This document shows, piece by piece, positions 17,419 to 27,908 of a DNA stretch of 56,672 nucleotides (positions are counted from its first letter, which is position 1; each line of letters begins with the position of its first letter). The stretch lies in NCBI RefSeq assembly GCF_900659865.1, contig NZ_LR213780.1:1-56672 (forward strand), read 5' to 3'. The notes under the pieces were generated by a model, which was given only the letters and a program-made list of their open reading frames with translations, was not told the DNA's origin and did no database searches. Source of the stretch: Hyella patelloides LEGE 07179. Its GTDB lineage: Bacteria; Cyanobacteriota; Cyanobacteriia; Cyanobacteriales; Xenococcaceae. Made by a program: the position numbers and the translations under genes.

Positions 17419-17580
17419 TTATGTATAGGCAATTGCACTTATAACGGTTTCCATTTCTTCTTTCATTTCTAAAAACTCGCTGTAGTCGGCAATAGTATCT
17501 AACTCAACAATATTTAAAGTGATTTCAGCGATCGCCCATAAAGAAACATTAATCAATAATTTTTGCCATCTAATTTTCAT
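17419..17580 (-). CDS. Possible small protein, 53 residues
   Basis: Starts at ATG 17580-17578, with AAGGAG directly before it, and ends at TAA 17421-17419. The sequence begins MKIRWQKLLINVSLWAIAEI and continues NIVELDTIADYSEFLEMKEE: a short amphipathic or hydrophobic helix followed by an acidic part. It resembles small uncharacterised cyanobacterial proteins with a WLAAE-LADYSEF pattern that I recall only loosely. The Shine-Dalgarno spacing is tighter than usual. It sits upstream of dut and downstream of the MscS gene on the same strand. Confidence 0.45.
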   Translation of the reverse strand: MKIRWQKLLINVSLWAIAEITLNIVELDTIADYSEFLEMKEEMETVISAIAYT

Positions 17581-17674
17581 CTCCTTAACCCTCTGCTTTC
17601 TATAATTTGTCTAGTTTCCAAACAAAAAAAGATATGCATTAAGTATGTGAAGCATGGGATGAGCTTAAAAATCT

Positions 17675-19360
17675 TTATTTGCTAATGTCTTGATTATCAG
17701 GGGATTTTTTTAACCAATGCATTAGAGCTTTTTCTACTTCACCAGATAACCCTATGGATAGGTTGGGGTTACGGATTTCAATATCTCTATGGGGAAAGGG
17801 AATTTCTATTTCACGTTCGCGGAATAACTTCTCAATCTGAAAATAAATATCGCTTTTAATAAATACTTGGTGACTTGGTTCAGAAATCCAAATTAATAGC
17901 TTAAAATTCAAAGAACTATCTCCAAAACCGTCAAATAGGACTTGGGGTGCAGGATGACGTAATACTTCAATCTGGGTTGTTGCTGCTTCTAAAAGGACAG
18001 ATTTTACTGCTTCGGTGTCAGAACCATAAGCAACACCTACTGGCAAATGTAATCTCGAAATTGAATTTTCATGAGTCCAATTTACTACTTCATCCGCCAA
18101 TAAACTGGAGTTAGGAACAATAATTGATATGCGATCTAAAGTTCTTAAAACAATACTTCTTGCACCTACTCTTTCTACAGTTCCTTTATAACCATTAACC
18201 TCAATAAAATCGCCTACCTGTACCGAACGTTCAAATAGTAAGACTAAACCGCTAGCAAAATTTTTAGCGATGTCTTGAAACCCGAAACCAATACCAACAC
18301 CTAAAGCACTACCTAAGATAGTTAAAGAGCTTAGATTTAACCCCCAAATTTGCAATAAGATAATTGTGCCAAGAAAAACTAAGCCGTACTGAACAATAAT
18401 AAAAACTACTTCTTGAGAACCTCGACTCATTCCTGTGTGATTAAGAATACGAGTCCTCAATAAATTGGTAATAGTTTTAATCAGAGAAATTAATCCCCAA
18501 AATAATCCCAGTAAAATTAAAATACTAATAATAGAGTAATTTTGATTTCCTAAAGAAAACAAGGGCGAATTTAAGGCATTCCAAAGACTACTTAAGATTT
18601 CGTAGCGTAGTCTTCTAGTTAAAGGAAATAAATCAGTTATCCAGAAAGCAGCAGTTAACCACAGTAAAGTTTTAGTTAAGCCTAATTTTACTTTAGACAA
18701 AAAACTCAATTCTAGAGTATCAGGAGAAGATTTAGCTCTCAGAACAGGAACTAAATTTTTCCAAGTTTCGATTAACGAGTGAGTTTTTAAAAGGTCTAGA
18801 ATGCGATTCAAGATAACGGCGATCGCCATTATAATAATAGCAACAACATAATTGCTATATTGATATTTTTTCGTTCTTTCTTGCTGTGCGGTAATAATGG
18901 AGTTTCTAATTATCTTTTTTAAATAATTAGCTTTATTTTCTGTCTTTTCTCCGTCAGTTATTTCTTTAGAAGTTACTGTAAATAGATAAGTATCATTTAA
19001 AAATATAATAGGTAATCCATTAAGATTTTTAATTTCTAATTCAGGAGGTTTATCCGCATTTACTGCCTTTTTCAGCTTTTTATTAATATCTGCTGCTCGT
19101 TGAATTGCCGTTATATAGTTATTTTGATTAACAAAACTACCTATTTGAAAAAGCTCTCTACCATCTAAAATTACGGCTGCACGATCTTCTTCTAATTCAA
19201 AAGGCGAAAAAATGGGAATATCATTGACCGAAAAGTCAGGCAAGTTAACTGTTGGTTGCTGTGCTAATACAGGAGTTACTAAAACAAAGCAAAAAGAGAG
19301 TATCAATAATACTATTTTGTTAGCTAAATAGCTCAATTTTTGTCTTCTCCCAAAGTACAA
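17675..19360 (-). CDS. MscS-family mechanosensitive ion channel
   Basis: 561 residues. A signal peptide (about 13-33, IVLLILSFCFVLVTPVLAQQ) precedes a periplasmic domain of about 130 residues. Transmembrane helices follow at about 170-190, 230-250, 270-300 and 320-345. The MscS core is clear: GSALGVGIGFGFQDIAKNFASGLVLLFERSVQVGDFIEV is the pore-lining helix TM3 plus the start of the beta domain, followed by GTVERVGARSIVLRTLDRISIIVPNS. It relieves osmotic downshock by opening under membrane tension. The extra N-terminal domain makes it larger than E. coli MscS. Confidence 0.93.
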   Translation of the reverse strand: MYFGRRQKLSYLANKIVLLILSFCFVLVTPVLAQQPTVNLPDFSVNDIPIFSPFELEEDRAAVILDGRELFQIGSFVNQNNYITAIQRAADINKKLKKAVNADKPPELEIKNLNGLPIIFLNDTYLFTVTSKEITDGEKTENKANYLKKIIRNSIITAQQERTKKYQYSNYVVAIIIMAIAVILNRILDLLKTHSLIETWKNLVPVLRAKSSPDTLELSFLSKVKLGLTKTLLWLTAAFWITDLFPLTRRLRYEILSSLWNALNSPLFSLGNQNYSIISILILLGLFWGLISLIKTITNLLRTRILNHTGMSRGSQEVVFIIVQYGLVFLGTIILLQIWGLNLSSLTILGSALGVGIGFGFQDIAKNFASGLVLLFERSVQVGDFIEVNGYKGTVERVGARSIVLRTLDRISIIVPNSSLLADEVVNWTHENSISRLHLPVGVAYGSDTEAVKSVLLEAATTQIEVLRHPAPQVLFDGFGDSSLNFKLLIWISEPSHQVFIKSDIYFQIEKLFREREIEIPFPHRDIEIRNPNLSIGLSGEVEKALMHWLKKSPDNQDISK

Positions 19361-19492
19361 TTATTAGCTAGTGTAACGAAATAAAATAGTAATTACCGTT
19401 GTAAATAAGGAAATTTTGAAAATAAGAGGCAACTGGTAATAGACAAGATGAATTTTACTCAATATTTAGCTGAGGAAGCTAATAGAAAGCCG

Positions 19493-20233
19493 TTATAATA
19501 TCTGAGACAAAAATTCTTGCGATCGCTCTTCTTGAGGATTATTAAAAAAATCTTCAGGAGTAGCAATTTCGACGATCGTTCCTTCATCCATAAAGACTAC
19601 TCGATCTGCCACTTCTCTAGCAAAACCCACCTCATGAGTTACACAAACCATCGTCATTCCAGACTCTGCTAAATTACGCATCGTATCCAAAACTTCCCTT
19701 ACCATTTCAGGATCGAGAGCTGATGTCGGCTCATCAAATAACATAATTTTGGGTTGCATTGCCAAGGCTCTAGCGATCGCAACACGCTGTTGTTGTCCCC
19801 CTGAAAGTTGACCAGGAAACTTACTTGCTTGCTCTAAAATACCAACTTTTTCTAATAGTTGCATCGCAACTTCTTCAGCTTTATTTTTTGACCATTTTCT
19901 GACCCAAATAGGAGCTAAGGTAACATTTTGTAAAACTGTCAAATGGGGAAATAAATTAAATTGTTGAAATACCATTCCCACTTCTCGGCGAATAGTTTCA
20001 ATATTTTTTAAATCGTTAGACAGTTTAGTTCCATCAATAACAATTTGTCCTTTTTGATAGGGTTCTAGAGCATTAAAGGTACGAATAAAAGTTGATTTTC
20101 CCGAACCAGAAGGCCCCATAATTACGACAACTTCTTGTTTATTAACTTGCAGGTCAACCCCCCGCAACACATGAAAGTTGTTATCGTACCATTTTTCGAC
20201 GTTTTGAGCAGTGATAATAGATTCAGAGTTCAT
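19493..20233 (-). CDS. Amino-acid ABC transporter ATP-binding protein (GlnQ type), orphan
   Basis: 246 residues of a polar amino-acid importer ATPase. Walker [11 protein letters not shown]-loop [13 protein letters not shown], signature [15 protein letters not shown], Walker [13 protein letters not shown] and the switch His in VCVTHEVGF are all present. The family energises uptake of glutamine, glutamate, histidine or similar. No permease or binding protein is adjacent, so partners must be encoded elsewhere. A MITE lies about 80 bp upstream of its start codon and could affect its promoter. Confidence 0.93.
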   Translation of the reverse strand: MNSESIITAQNVEKWYDNNFHVLRGVDLQVNKQEVVVIMGPSGSGKSTFIRTFNALEPYQKGQIVIDGTKLSNDLKNIETIRREVGMVFQQFNLFPHLTVLQNVTLAPIWVRKWSKNKAEEVAMQLLEKVGILEQASKFPGQLSGGQQQRVAIARALAMQPKIMLFDEPTSALDPEMVREVLDTMRNLAESGMTMVCVTHEVGFAREVADRVVFMDEGTIVEIATPEDFFNNPQEERSQEFLSQIL

Positions 20234-20314
20234 AATGATATAACGATGAAGGATGAAGAAAGAAGAGCTGTCTGACTTTACTTTCTCTGAAATTCAAAAA
20301 TCTCCAAAAAATAG

Positions 20315-20540
20315 GGCGTTGGTGAATGCATAATGCTGAGACAAGTTTTTACTAATCTATGCTGTTATTCAAAATTATTTCAAAGCAAGAAAGCTTATAG
20401 CAAGAAAGCTTATAGCTACGAACCGTATTATTTTGGGTGACATTACTGTCTTGAACGAGTTGCTCATTGAGGGAAACCCCCAAGACCCCTAAAGGACTCG
20501 GCTTCGCCGTCGCGCACTCGTTCGCTAAATCAGCAACGCC
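20315..20540. mobile_element. MITE-like element, 226 bp, copy 1
   Basis: Begins GGCGTTGGTGAAT and ends AAATCAGCAACGCC, an inverted-repeat pair with one mismatch in the first ten bases. It is flanked by a perfect 8-base direct repeat, AAAAATAG at 20307-20314 and 20541-20548. A second element with the same ends lies at 27579-27807. The interior has no transposase gene; it carries AGCTTATAG words and a copy of the dispersed GC-rich repeat (20486-20516). An 8-bp duplication suits mobilisation by an ISAs1-like or similar transposase supplied in trans; that assignment is inference. Confidence 0.85.
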
Positions 20541-20606
20541 AAAAATAGTAACGAACAGCAAGTAGCGAATAGTATCTTATCTAATACTTCAAAATTACTA
20601 AAGCTC

Positions 20607-21479
20607 TTATTCTTTTAGTAGCCAAAATCCAGCAAAAGATTCTGAATTAGGATCGGACTGTACGGCTAAGAAATGGACATTATTAGCTTGACTCTTTGCC
20701 TGAGCAAATCCTTGAGCTTCTGCTAATGTTTGTTTATTGGTTAGGTTGGCTAAAATCCAACTATCACTAGCTCCTGTTTCTAAACGCAATTTAGAGAGAT
20801 CGCCTGTTTCTAGTTGCAAATAACCCATTTCCAAACCAGACATCCAAGCAGCTAAAGGAATAGCGCGGGGAGAAAAGACAATAAAACCAGGTATTTTAGT
20901 TTCAGGAGAAATTTCCGCCACAGATAAGGGAAAAGATTCCCCAAAGCTAATTTCCCACTCTGGCATCTCTGCAAAAGCAGACGCTTCTAAACTCACAAAA
21001 GCCCAGCGATCTGTTTTATCTCCTCGTACCGCATCGGGTAAAGCAATTGCATTTAGCGGGGGATACTTGACAGAAGTAGAATTAGCAGCTTTGGCATCAT
21101 AACCAGGTTCTTGGGGGTATACTTCTTGATACCTATTTTTCAGCCATTCTTCTAAAACATAGGTGCGACGACTGGGAGCAGCAGCAATTCCCGCATCTTC
21201 ACAAGCTTTGGTAATCATATTGTTCATTTGACGGCGAAAGAAGCGGATTTTTTTAGGCGTATTTCCCGTTTGGGCGATCGCCTTTTCAATAGCTTCTCGC
21301 AACCAGAGGGAATTAACCGTTTTACTAGGACAGTATTCTGTATACTTAAATAGTTGTTCGGTTGTATTTGTGACATCAATAGGGCTTTCACAAATTAAGA
21401 CTTCCCAGAGTTTTTTCTGATTTTCATCCAAAACGGGACGGGAATAAAAATCTAGTTCCCAAATACTACTATTTATCAT
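20607..21479 (-). CDS. Tab2/Atab2-family RNA-binding protein
   Basis: 290 residues, typical of the Tab2 family. In plants and algae it binds psaB mRNA for photosystem I translation, and it is conserved in cyanobacteria. Hallmarks: WELDFYSRPVLDENQKKLWEVLIC at the start, IRFFRRQMNNMITKACED, PSRRTYVLEEWLKNR, LPDAVRGDKTDRWAFVSLEASAF and the C-terminal FAGFWLLKE. It is soluble with no signal peptide. The role in this organism is inferred from the family. Confidence 0.92.
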   Translation of the reverse strand: MINSSIWELDFYSRPVLDENQKKLWEVLICESPIDVTNTTEQLFKYTEYCPSKTVNSLWLREAIEKAIAQTGNTPKKIRFFRRQMNNMITKACEDAGIAAAPSRRTYVLEEWLKNRYQEVYPQEPGYDAKAANSTSVKYPPLNAIALPDAVRGDKTDRWAFVSLEASAFAEMPEWEISFGESFPLSVAEISPETKIPGFIVFSPRAIPLAAWMSGLEMGYLQLETGDLSKLRLETGASDSWILANLTNKQTLAEAQGFAQAKSQANNVHFLAVQSDPNSESFAGFWLLKE

Positions 21480-21924
21480 CTTTTTTTTAAGCGATCGCGC
21501 TCATCCTCATTATAAAATCTGTTCTTTAGTTTACCGAAGCGTGATTGAACATAGCGAGGAAATTTCTTCTTTCTCGTCCATACTGAGTTTTTCACGAAAA
21601 AATTACTATTCTATGAATAACTCTGACTTCTTAGATTATTATCTATTACGTGAAGATTCAGTAAATTTACGGAAAAAATCCTTTATCAATCGCAAAGTAG
21701 TGGTAAAAATTAATGTAATGTAGTACGAAAAAATTGAGCAGTAGCTAACTTTAAGTATTTAAACGGAGTTGATTATAAAAACAATTTTACTGTTACCCCA
21801 CCCTAATCAAGAAATTTAGTTTTGTCTTGAGTAATTAATATTTATTTTTTTACCTATTATTTATTTTGTTTGTCGCTCTCGTTTTTAAACTTTAAACATT
21901 TGTTAGTTAGTAAAGTAGTTAATT
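21480..21924. other. Intergenic region of about 445 bp
   Basis: Lies between the divergent Tab2 and receiver-HlyD genes and must contain both promoters. The only sizeable frame, 60 codons at 21541-21723, is Ser/Asn/Lys rich, has a poor start context and no recognisable domain. Confidence 0.5.
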
Positions 21925-23916
21925 ATGGTTCGCATTCTTCTGGTAGATGAACAGAAAGTAATTCGAGAAGGTTTGAGAGTTCTATTAGAGTCTGAGCCAG
22001 ATATTGAGATTGTAGCAGCAGTTGATAATGGTTATGCTGCTATTTCTAAAATTGAGGAGGTTAATCCCAATATTCTATTTCTTAGCATCAAATTATCCGA
22101 AATCGAAGGATTTGATGTTGTCGCTATTATTCGTAACAAGTATCCAGAAGTCAAGGTTATTATCTTTAGCGATGGAGTAAATGAGCAGCATTTAATCCAA
22201 TCTCTAGAAATGGGTGTCAAAGGTTATTTACTGAAAGATACTCCTCTACAAGAAATGGTTGAAGCCATTCATGCAGTCAGTAAAGGAGATACTCATGTTG
22301 CCAACACCGCTTATGAAAATATTATTCCACAAATTTCTCAGACTTTATCTGAACTCAGCACTGACGAATCAGAAATTGTTTTTGGTGAGGCATCGGAGTA
22401 TCAAGAACTTCCAAAATGGGGAATTTTAGATACTCCTACTACTCCACAAAACTCTTCTGATACAATTGCTAATCGCGCAGCCATTAAACCCGAAGTCAAC
22501 TCTTCTGAATTCAAACCTTCCCCACATTTGTTGATGCCTGTGGAAGATGAGTTGGAGCCTCCCTTATCTTTACCTCCAGAAGAAAAAGAAGAAGACTCTG
22601 TCGAAAAGAATGGATTGAATCGCTATTTTTCGGCAATTAGCATCGCTAGTTTCGGATTGCTAGCAATTTCTATTGGTGTCATGTCGGTTATTTCTCAACG
22701 TTCTCCTCAAGTAGTAATCGAAAATGCCGTAATCAATGGCAAAACAATCCCTATTAATAGCCCAATACGGGGCAAACTAGCCAAAATAAACTATCCCCAA
22801 GGTGCATCCGTAAATGCAGAGAGTGTAGTAGCGACGATTGAACCCTTATTAGGCGATCGCTATCAGCCCATAACAACCCAACTACAAGAACAAATAGAGT
22901 TAAAAAAACAACAGGAAACTGTGGCTCGGCAATCCCTTTCTTTTTTAGAAGTCAGTTTACAAAGTCTGGAGCAAGAATCGGTAAATAATCCTTCAGGAAA
23001 AGTGGACACCTTAATCAGAAGTCTCCATCTCAATCAAATTAAATATCAAGAAACAGCCCTCAAAACCGCAAAACTCCGAGAAGATTCTGCCAAAATAAAC
23101 TATGAAAATTTACAGCAGATGTCCGAACAGAATCGGCTTTCTGAGGCACAACTGAATTCGGCAAAAAACTCGTGGAACCTGGCTAAACTAGCGATTGAAG
23201 AGATAACTGTCAATCTTGAGAGTACTCGCCAAGAATATGAACTACTAAAGCAAGAAATTACAGGAGGTAAACAACAGTTAAAAAATCAATTATCACAAAA
23301 AATTGCTCGGCTAAAACAGCAAATTGAAAATCAACAAATTTCTGTAAATCTCCTACAAGAAGAATTGGCTAATCTGCAAAATGAACTGGTTACAGCTATT
23401 TCTCAAGCAGCAGAAATTCAGTCAATCCCGATTAAATCCCCCATTACAGGAGCAGTTTATACTCACCAATATTCAGAAGGAGAAATAGTCGAGAGTTCTG
23501 AAGCAATTGCCACTATAATTGACTGCAATTATCTGTGGATCGAAGCTACGGTTAACCCTGAAATCGTCAGCAAAATTGATACCCAAGAACCAGTTACCGT
23601 AACTGTAGCGGATCGAAACTTATCTTTAACAGGTAAGATTAGTTTGATTGAGTCTTTGAGTAGTCATCAACAAGACTCTTACAATGGTTCAACACAAAGG
23701 GCTATTTCAACTCAGATTCCCCCCACAGTCACAGCAGGTAACTATTCAAGGGTGGTTGTTACTGTTCCTTCCTCTGTAGACCTTTTAAGTGGTCAGCAAT
23801 ATTGTAGTGTCGGACAGACGGCTCGACTTTCTTTTGGCGAAGAGCATGAAGAATCAGTTGTTAGCCGATGGCAACCGCAATGGTTATCTAAAATTTTGAC
23901 ATTTCAATTTTACTAA
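21925..23916 (+). CDS. Degenerate receiver domain fused to an HlyD-type membrane fusion protein
   Basis: 663 residues with a rare architecture. Residues 1-120 are a NarL-type receiver (RILLVDEQ acidic pair, VIIFSD, GYLLKDTP with the conserved Lys). The phospho-acceptor position reads ILFLSIKLSEIEG: Ser54 replaces Asp. An acidic proline-rich linker (about 145-230) leads to one membrane helix at about 236-256. The rest is an HlyD/MFP adaptor: half-lipoyl SPIRGKLAKINYPQGASV, a long coiled-coil hairpin at about 310-495, the second half-lipoyl SPITGAVYTHQYSEGE and a beta-barrel. Predicted topology is receiver in the cytosol and adaptor in the periplasm. No ABC or RND pump is adjacent. It is followed 39 bp later by another response regulator. 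Confidence 0.88.
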   Translation: MVRILLVDEQKVIREGLRVLLESEPDIEIVAAVDNGYAAISKIEEVNPNILFLSIKLSEIEGFDVVAIIRNKYPEVKVIIFSDGVNEQHLIQSLEMGVKGYLLKDTPLQEMVEAIHAVSKGDTHVANTAYENIIPQISQTLSELSTDESEIVFGEASEYQELPKWGILDTPTTPQNSSDTIANRAAIKPEVNSSEFKPSPHLLMPVEDELEPPLSLPPEEKEEDSVEKNGLNRYFSAISIASFGLLAISIGVMSVISQRSPQVVIENAVINGKTIPINSPIRGKLAKINYPQGASVNAESVVATIEPLLGDRYQPITTQLQEQIELKKQQETVARQSLSFLEVSLQSLEQESVNNPSGKVDTLIRSLHLNQIKYQETALKTAKLREDSAKINYENLQQMSEQNRLSEAQLNSAKNSWNLAKLAIEEITVNLESTRQEYELLKQEITGGKQQLKNQLSQKIARLKQQIENQQISVNLLQEELANLQNELVTAISQAAEIQSIPIKSPITGAVYTHQYSEGEIVESSEAIATIIDCNYLWIEATVNPEIVSKIDTQEPVTVTVADRNLSLTGKISLIESLSSHQQDSYNGSTQRAISTQIPPTVTAGNYSRVVVTVPSSVDLLSGQQYCSVGQTARLSFGEEHEESVVSRWQPQWLSKILTFQFY

Positions 23917-23955
23917 TCAAAATTACTAAAAATACATTTGACGAGGATATTTTGA

Positions 23956-24816
23956 ATGATCCGTATCCTAATAGTGGACGATCAGAGTTTCACCAGAAAA
24001 GCAATTCAAGCAATTTTGGAAAAAGAAGCTGATTTTCAAGTCATTGGACAAGCAGCCAATGGAATTGAAGCCCTCAAGTTTATTCAACAGAATCGTCCCG
24101 ATATTGCCCTGGTAGATTTAGAAATGCCAGAAATGAATGGCTTTAGTCTGACGTATCAAGTTGCTCAAGATTTTGCGGAGACTAAAGTTGTTATTTTGAG
24201 TGCCTGTGAAGATCGCGATAGTATTGATACTGCGGTTAAAGCAGGAGCAAGGGGTTATTTATTAAAAACCACTTCTGGGCAAGAAATTTCTGATACCATT
24301 CGTTACGTACAAAGGGGTTATTTTCAGTTAGGCCCTGGGTTATTTGAAAAAATCTTGTCTAGCCTCAATAATATACCTCCTGTAACCACAGAAGAGTTAT
24401 CTCGCTTTCAAAATAGCTCCCAAAGAACTGTTGAAAAGCTAGAAGCCGAAATGCTACGCAAAAACGATCTGGTTCGCCGAGATTTATTTAATGAGCTCGA
24501 ACGGCAGATTGATAGTCTTAAACAAGACTTTCGTAAAGGATTAGAAGTTTTTCAGCAGCGAGTTGGCGATCGCATGAATCAAGGTCTCAACTCTCTAAGC
24601 GATCGTTTTGAACGGGAAGTTGATTTCGATCCCCATATCTGGGAAAAACAAATTAACGCCAGAGATTTAGAACGACAGCAACAAGTTAATCGAATGTTGA
24701 CAGGAACTAAAAAATCGATGCTCAATCTCGAAAAGAAAGTAGATTTTTTACGTAATTGTCTAATTTTTTTGGCAGTCACTTTCTTGGCAGAAAAAATAGC
24801 CATGTTTGTTTTCTAG
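23956..24816 (+). CDS. Response regulator with coiled coil and C-terminal membrane helix, no output HTH
   Basis: 286 residues. The receiver (1-120) is intact: LIVDDQ, phospho-acceptor Asp54 in VDLEMPEMNGF, the VVILSA switch residue and the YLLKTT lysine. Instead of a NarL HTH, residues about 145-255 are charged helices predicted to form a coiled coil (VEKLEAEMLRKNDLVRR, ERQIDSLKQDFRKG). The last about 20 residues are hydrophobic (CLIFLAVTFLAEKIAMFVF), a tail anchor. It could signal at the membrane, perhaps to the preceding receiver-HlyD protein, with which it probably forms an operon (39-bp gap). No histidine kinase is nearby. Confidence 0.87.
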   Translation: MIRILIVDDQSFTRKAIQAILEKEADFQVIGQAANGIEALKFIQQNRPDIALVDLEMPEMNGFSLTYQVAQDFAETKVVILSACEDRDSIDTAVKAGARGYLLKTTSGQEISDTIRYVQRGYFQLGPGLFEKILSSLNNIPPVTTEELSRFQNSSQRTVEKLEAEMLRKNDLVRRDLFNELERQIDSLKQDFRKGLEVFQQRVGDRMNQGLNSLSDRFEREVDFDPHIWEKQINARDLERQQQVNRMLTGTKKSMLNLEKKVDFLRNCLIFLAVTFLAEKIAMFVF

Positions 24817-24861
24817 ATATCCGTACCAGCTAGTTGAGTCGCAAAACTATAGAATTTATTA

Positions 24862-24888
24862 TTAGCACTCTAAACAGTAGAGTGCTAA
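24862..24888. promoter_or_regulatory. CIRCE operator (HrcA binding site)
   Basis: TTAGCACTC at 24862-24870 and GAGTGCTAA at 24880-24888 flank a 9-base spacer. Both arms match the CIRCE consensus exactly. The site lies 46 bp before the groEL2 ATG, where the heat-shock repressor HrcA is expected to bind. Confidence 0.98.
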
Positions 24889-24928
24889 ATTTGCAGATGA
24901 AGACACAACGGAACTAAAGAGAAAGTAA

Positions 24929-26605
<1,677 letters not shown>

Positions 26606-26650
26606 GATTACCCTTATTGAGCCAAAAACCGAATTTTTTTAGTTGGACTA

Positions 26651-26685
26651 TGGACTAGGTGTTATTAGTGTTAATACTTAGTCCA
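26651..26685 (+). terminator. groEL2 terminator hairpin
   Basis: A stem of 14 pairs including two G-T wobbles (left arm 26651-26664 starting TGGACTAGG, right arm 26672-26685) encloses the 7-base loop TTAGTGT. It is followed by ATTTTGTTTTATTT, a typical U-rich tail. It begins about 45 bp after the groEL2 stop. The preceding TTGGACTA gives a second way to pair with TAGTCCAA. Confidence 0.85.
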
Positions 26686-26746
26686 ATTTTGTTTTATTTA
26701 ATTAAGCAAAATTACTGGGTTGTTGAAGCATCAATAGCAATCAAAT

Positions 26747-27511
26747 TTAGGCATAACAAACTGGAACAATATCAAGGTACTTCTCCTGATACATAGCTGG
26801 TCGTAAAGGACATTCTTTAGTCGGCCATTGACTACGATCTTCATAAACGTACAATTGGTGTTTTTGAGGTAATAAATCGGAACTAATGCGCTCGACTTTA
26901 TTAAAATAAAGTTCATAGCGATCAAAATAATCTAAACCAGGAGCCCTTACGTGATATTCTTCATAGGGATTAGGTTCAGGATATTCAATAGTCGTTTCGG
27001 CAACTAAAGGTATTGGTAAAACAGCGATCCCATGAGGCTTTAATATGCGACGAATTTCTGAGATTGCCTTGAGATCGTCTGATACGTGTTCCAAAACATG
27101 GGAAGCAAAAATGAAATCGTAGCTTCGATCGGCAAACGGAAGGTTCTGTAAATCAACTTGATAATCGACATTGGGCATATATAGATCGGCTGTTTCATAT
27201 TTCTCAAATTTGGTAGCAAACAAATCTCGAAAAAAAGCTTCTGGAGCAAAATGCAGCATACTTAAATTTGAAGTATCCATACTTTCTAATAGCTGTTTAA
27301 CGACTACATAGTGAATACGATGTCTTTCTAAAGCACGACATTGGGGACACTGGGCGTGTTTTCGATAACCAGTGGGGGGATTAACGTCTTTAAAAGCACC
27401 AGTATAATTGCACACTGGGCAGTTAAATTGTTGTTTGTTGAGATTTTTGAGTTTAAATATCCAAGGAATAGCCTTCTTTTTTAATTTTTGCCTTTGGTTT
27501 TTTAGATTCAT
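26747..27511 (-). CDS. SAM-dependent methyltransferase with zinc-ribbon-like Cys pairs
   Basis: 254 residues. An N-terminal basic segment leads to two CxxC pairs (Cys31/34 and Cys54/57), likely a zinc site. A class I methyltransferase follows: LHFAPEAFF in the motif I position, an acidic loop near DLYMPNVDYQVDLQNLPF, then SYDFIFASHVLEHVSDDLKAISEIRRILKPHGIAVLPIP. The pattern is common in polysaccharide gene clusters, where such enzymes O-methylate sugars. It lies on the opposite strand to the flanking exopolysaccharide genes, so membership in the locus is probable but not certain. Confidence 0.85.
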   Translation of the reverse strand: MNLKNQRQKLKKKAIPWIFKLKNLNKQQFNCPVCNYTGAFKDVNPPTGYRKHAQCPQCRALERHRIHYVVVKQLLESMDTSNLSMLHFAPEAFFRDLFATKFEKYETADLYMPNVDYQVDLQNLPFADRSYDFIFASHVLEHVSDDLKAISEIRRILKPHGIAVLPIPLVAETTIEYPEPNPYEEYHVRAPGLDYFDRYELYFNKVERISSDLLPQKHQLYVYEDRSQWPTKECPLRPAMYQEKYLDIVPVCYA

Positions 27512-27578
27512 GATTTTGTAAGTCTTATCTACTTAGAAAAGGATAATCTCAGAAACTTTTGAGCAGACTAAATTGTTA

Positions 27579-27807
27579 GGCGTTGCTGAATCACAGTATG
27601 ATTTTAATAATTAGAGCTTTTTTATAAATCTTTAGAAGGCTATTAGCTTATAGCTATTAGCTTAGAGGAGGGCGTGTCTTTTGAGCGTGAGGGATGCTGG
27701 TGTACCCTGTGCTTATCCAATCACGCTGTTGAGGTCTCCTCAAAAGTTTATATCGCCCGTCTACGAACTTTGTCATTATTGATTTCAGACCTCAAATCAG
27801 CAACGCC
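27579..27807. mobile_element. MITE-like element, 229 bp, copy 2
   Basis: Begins GGCGTTGCTGAATCA and ends CTCAAATCAGCAACGCC; the outer 11 bases are a perfect inverted repeat (GGCGTTGCTGA). A perfect 8-base direct repeat, AATTGTTA at 27571-27578 and 27808-27815, marks the insertion. The interior has AGCTTATAG words and GC-rich inverted words (GAGGTCTCCTC), with no coding frame. The ends match the element at 20315-20540, but the interiors have diverged. Confidence 0.88.
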
Positions 27808-27908
27808 AATTGTTATGAGGCAATTTTTTCTAATAGCTCAACACTCAAGATAATTTATGCTATTTTTACATAGTACTGAAGATTGGCAAGTTTAATTAAG
27901 GTTAATTA

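Noticed and set aside
20352-20561. 69-codon minus-strand frame
   Set aside because: Lies almost wholly inside the MITE and its dispersed repeat.
21541-21723. 60-codon frame upstream of the receiver-HlyD gene
   Set aside because: Ser/Asn/Lys-rich with a weak start and no family resemblance; kept only as intergenic sequence.
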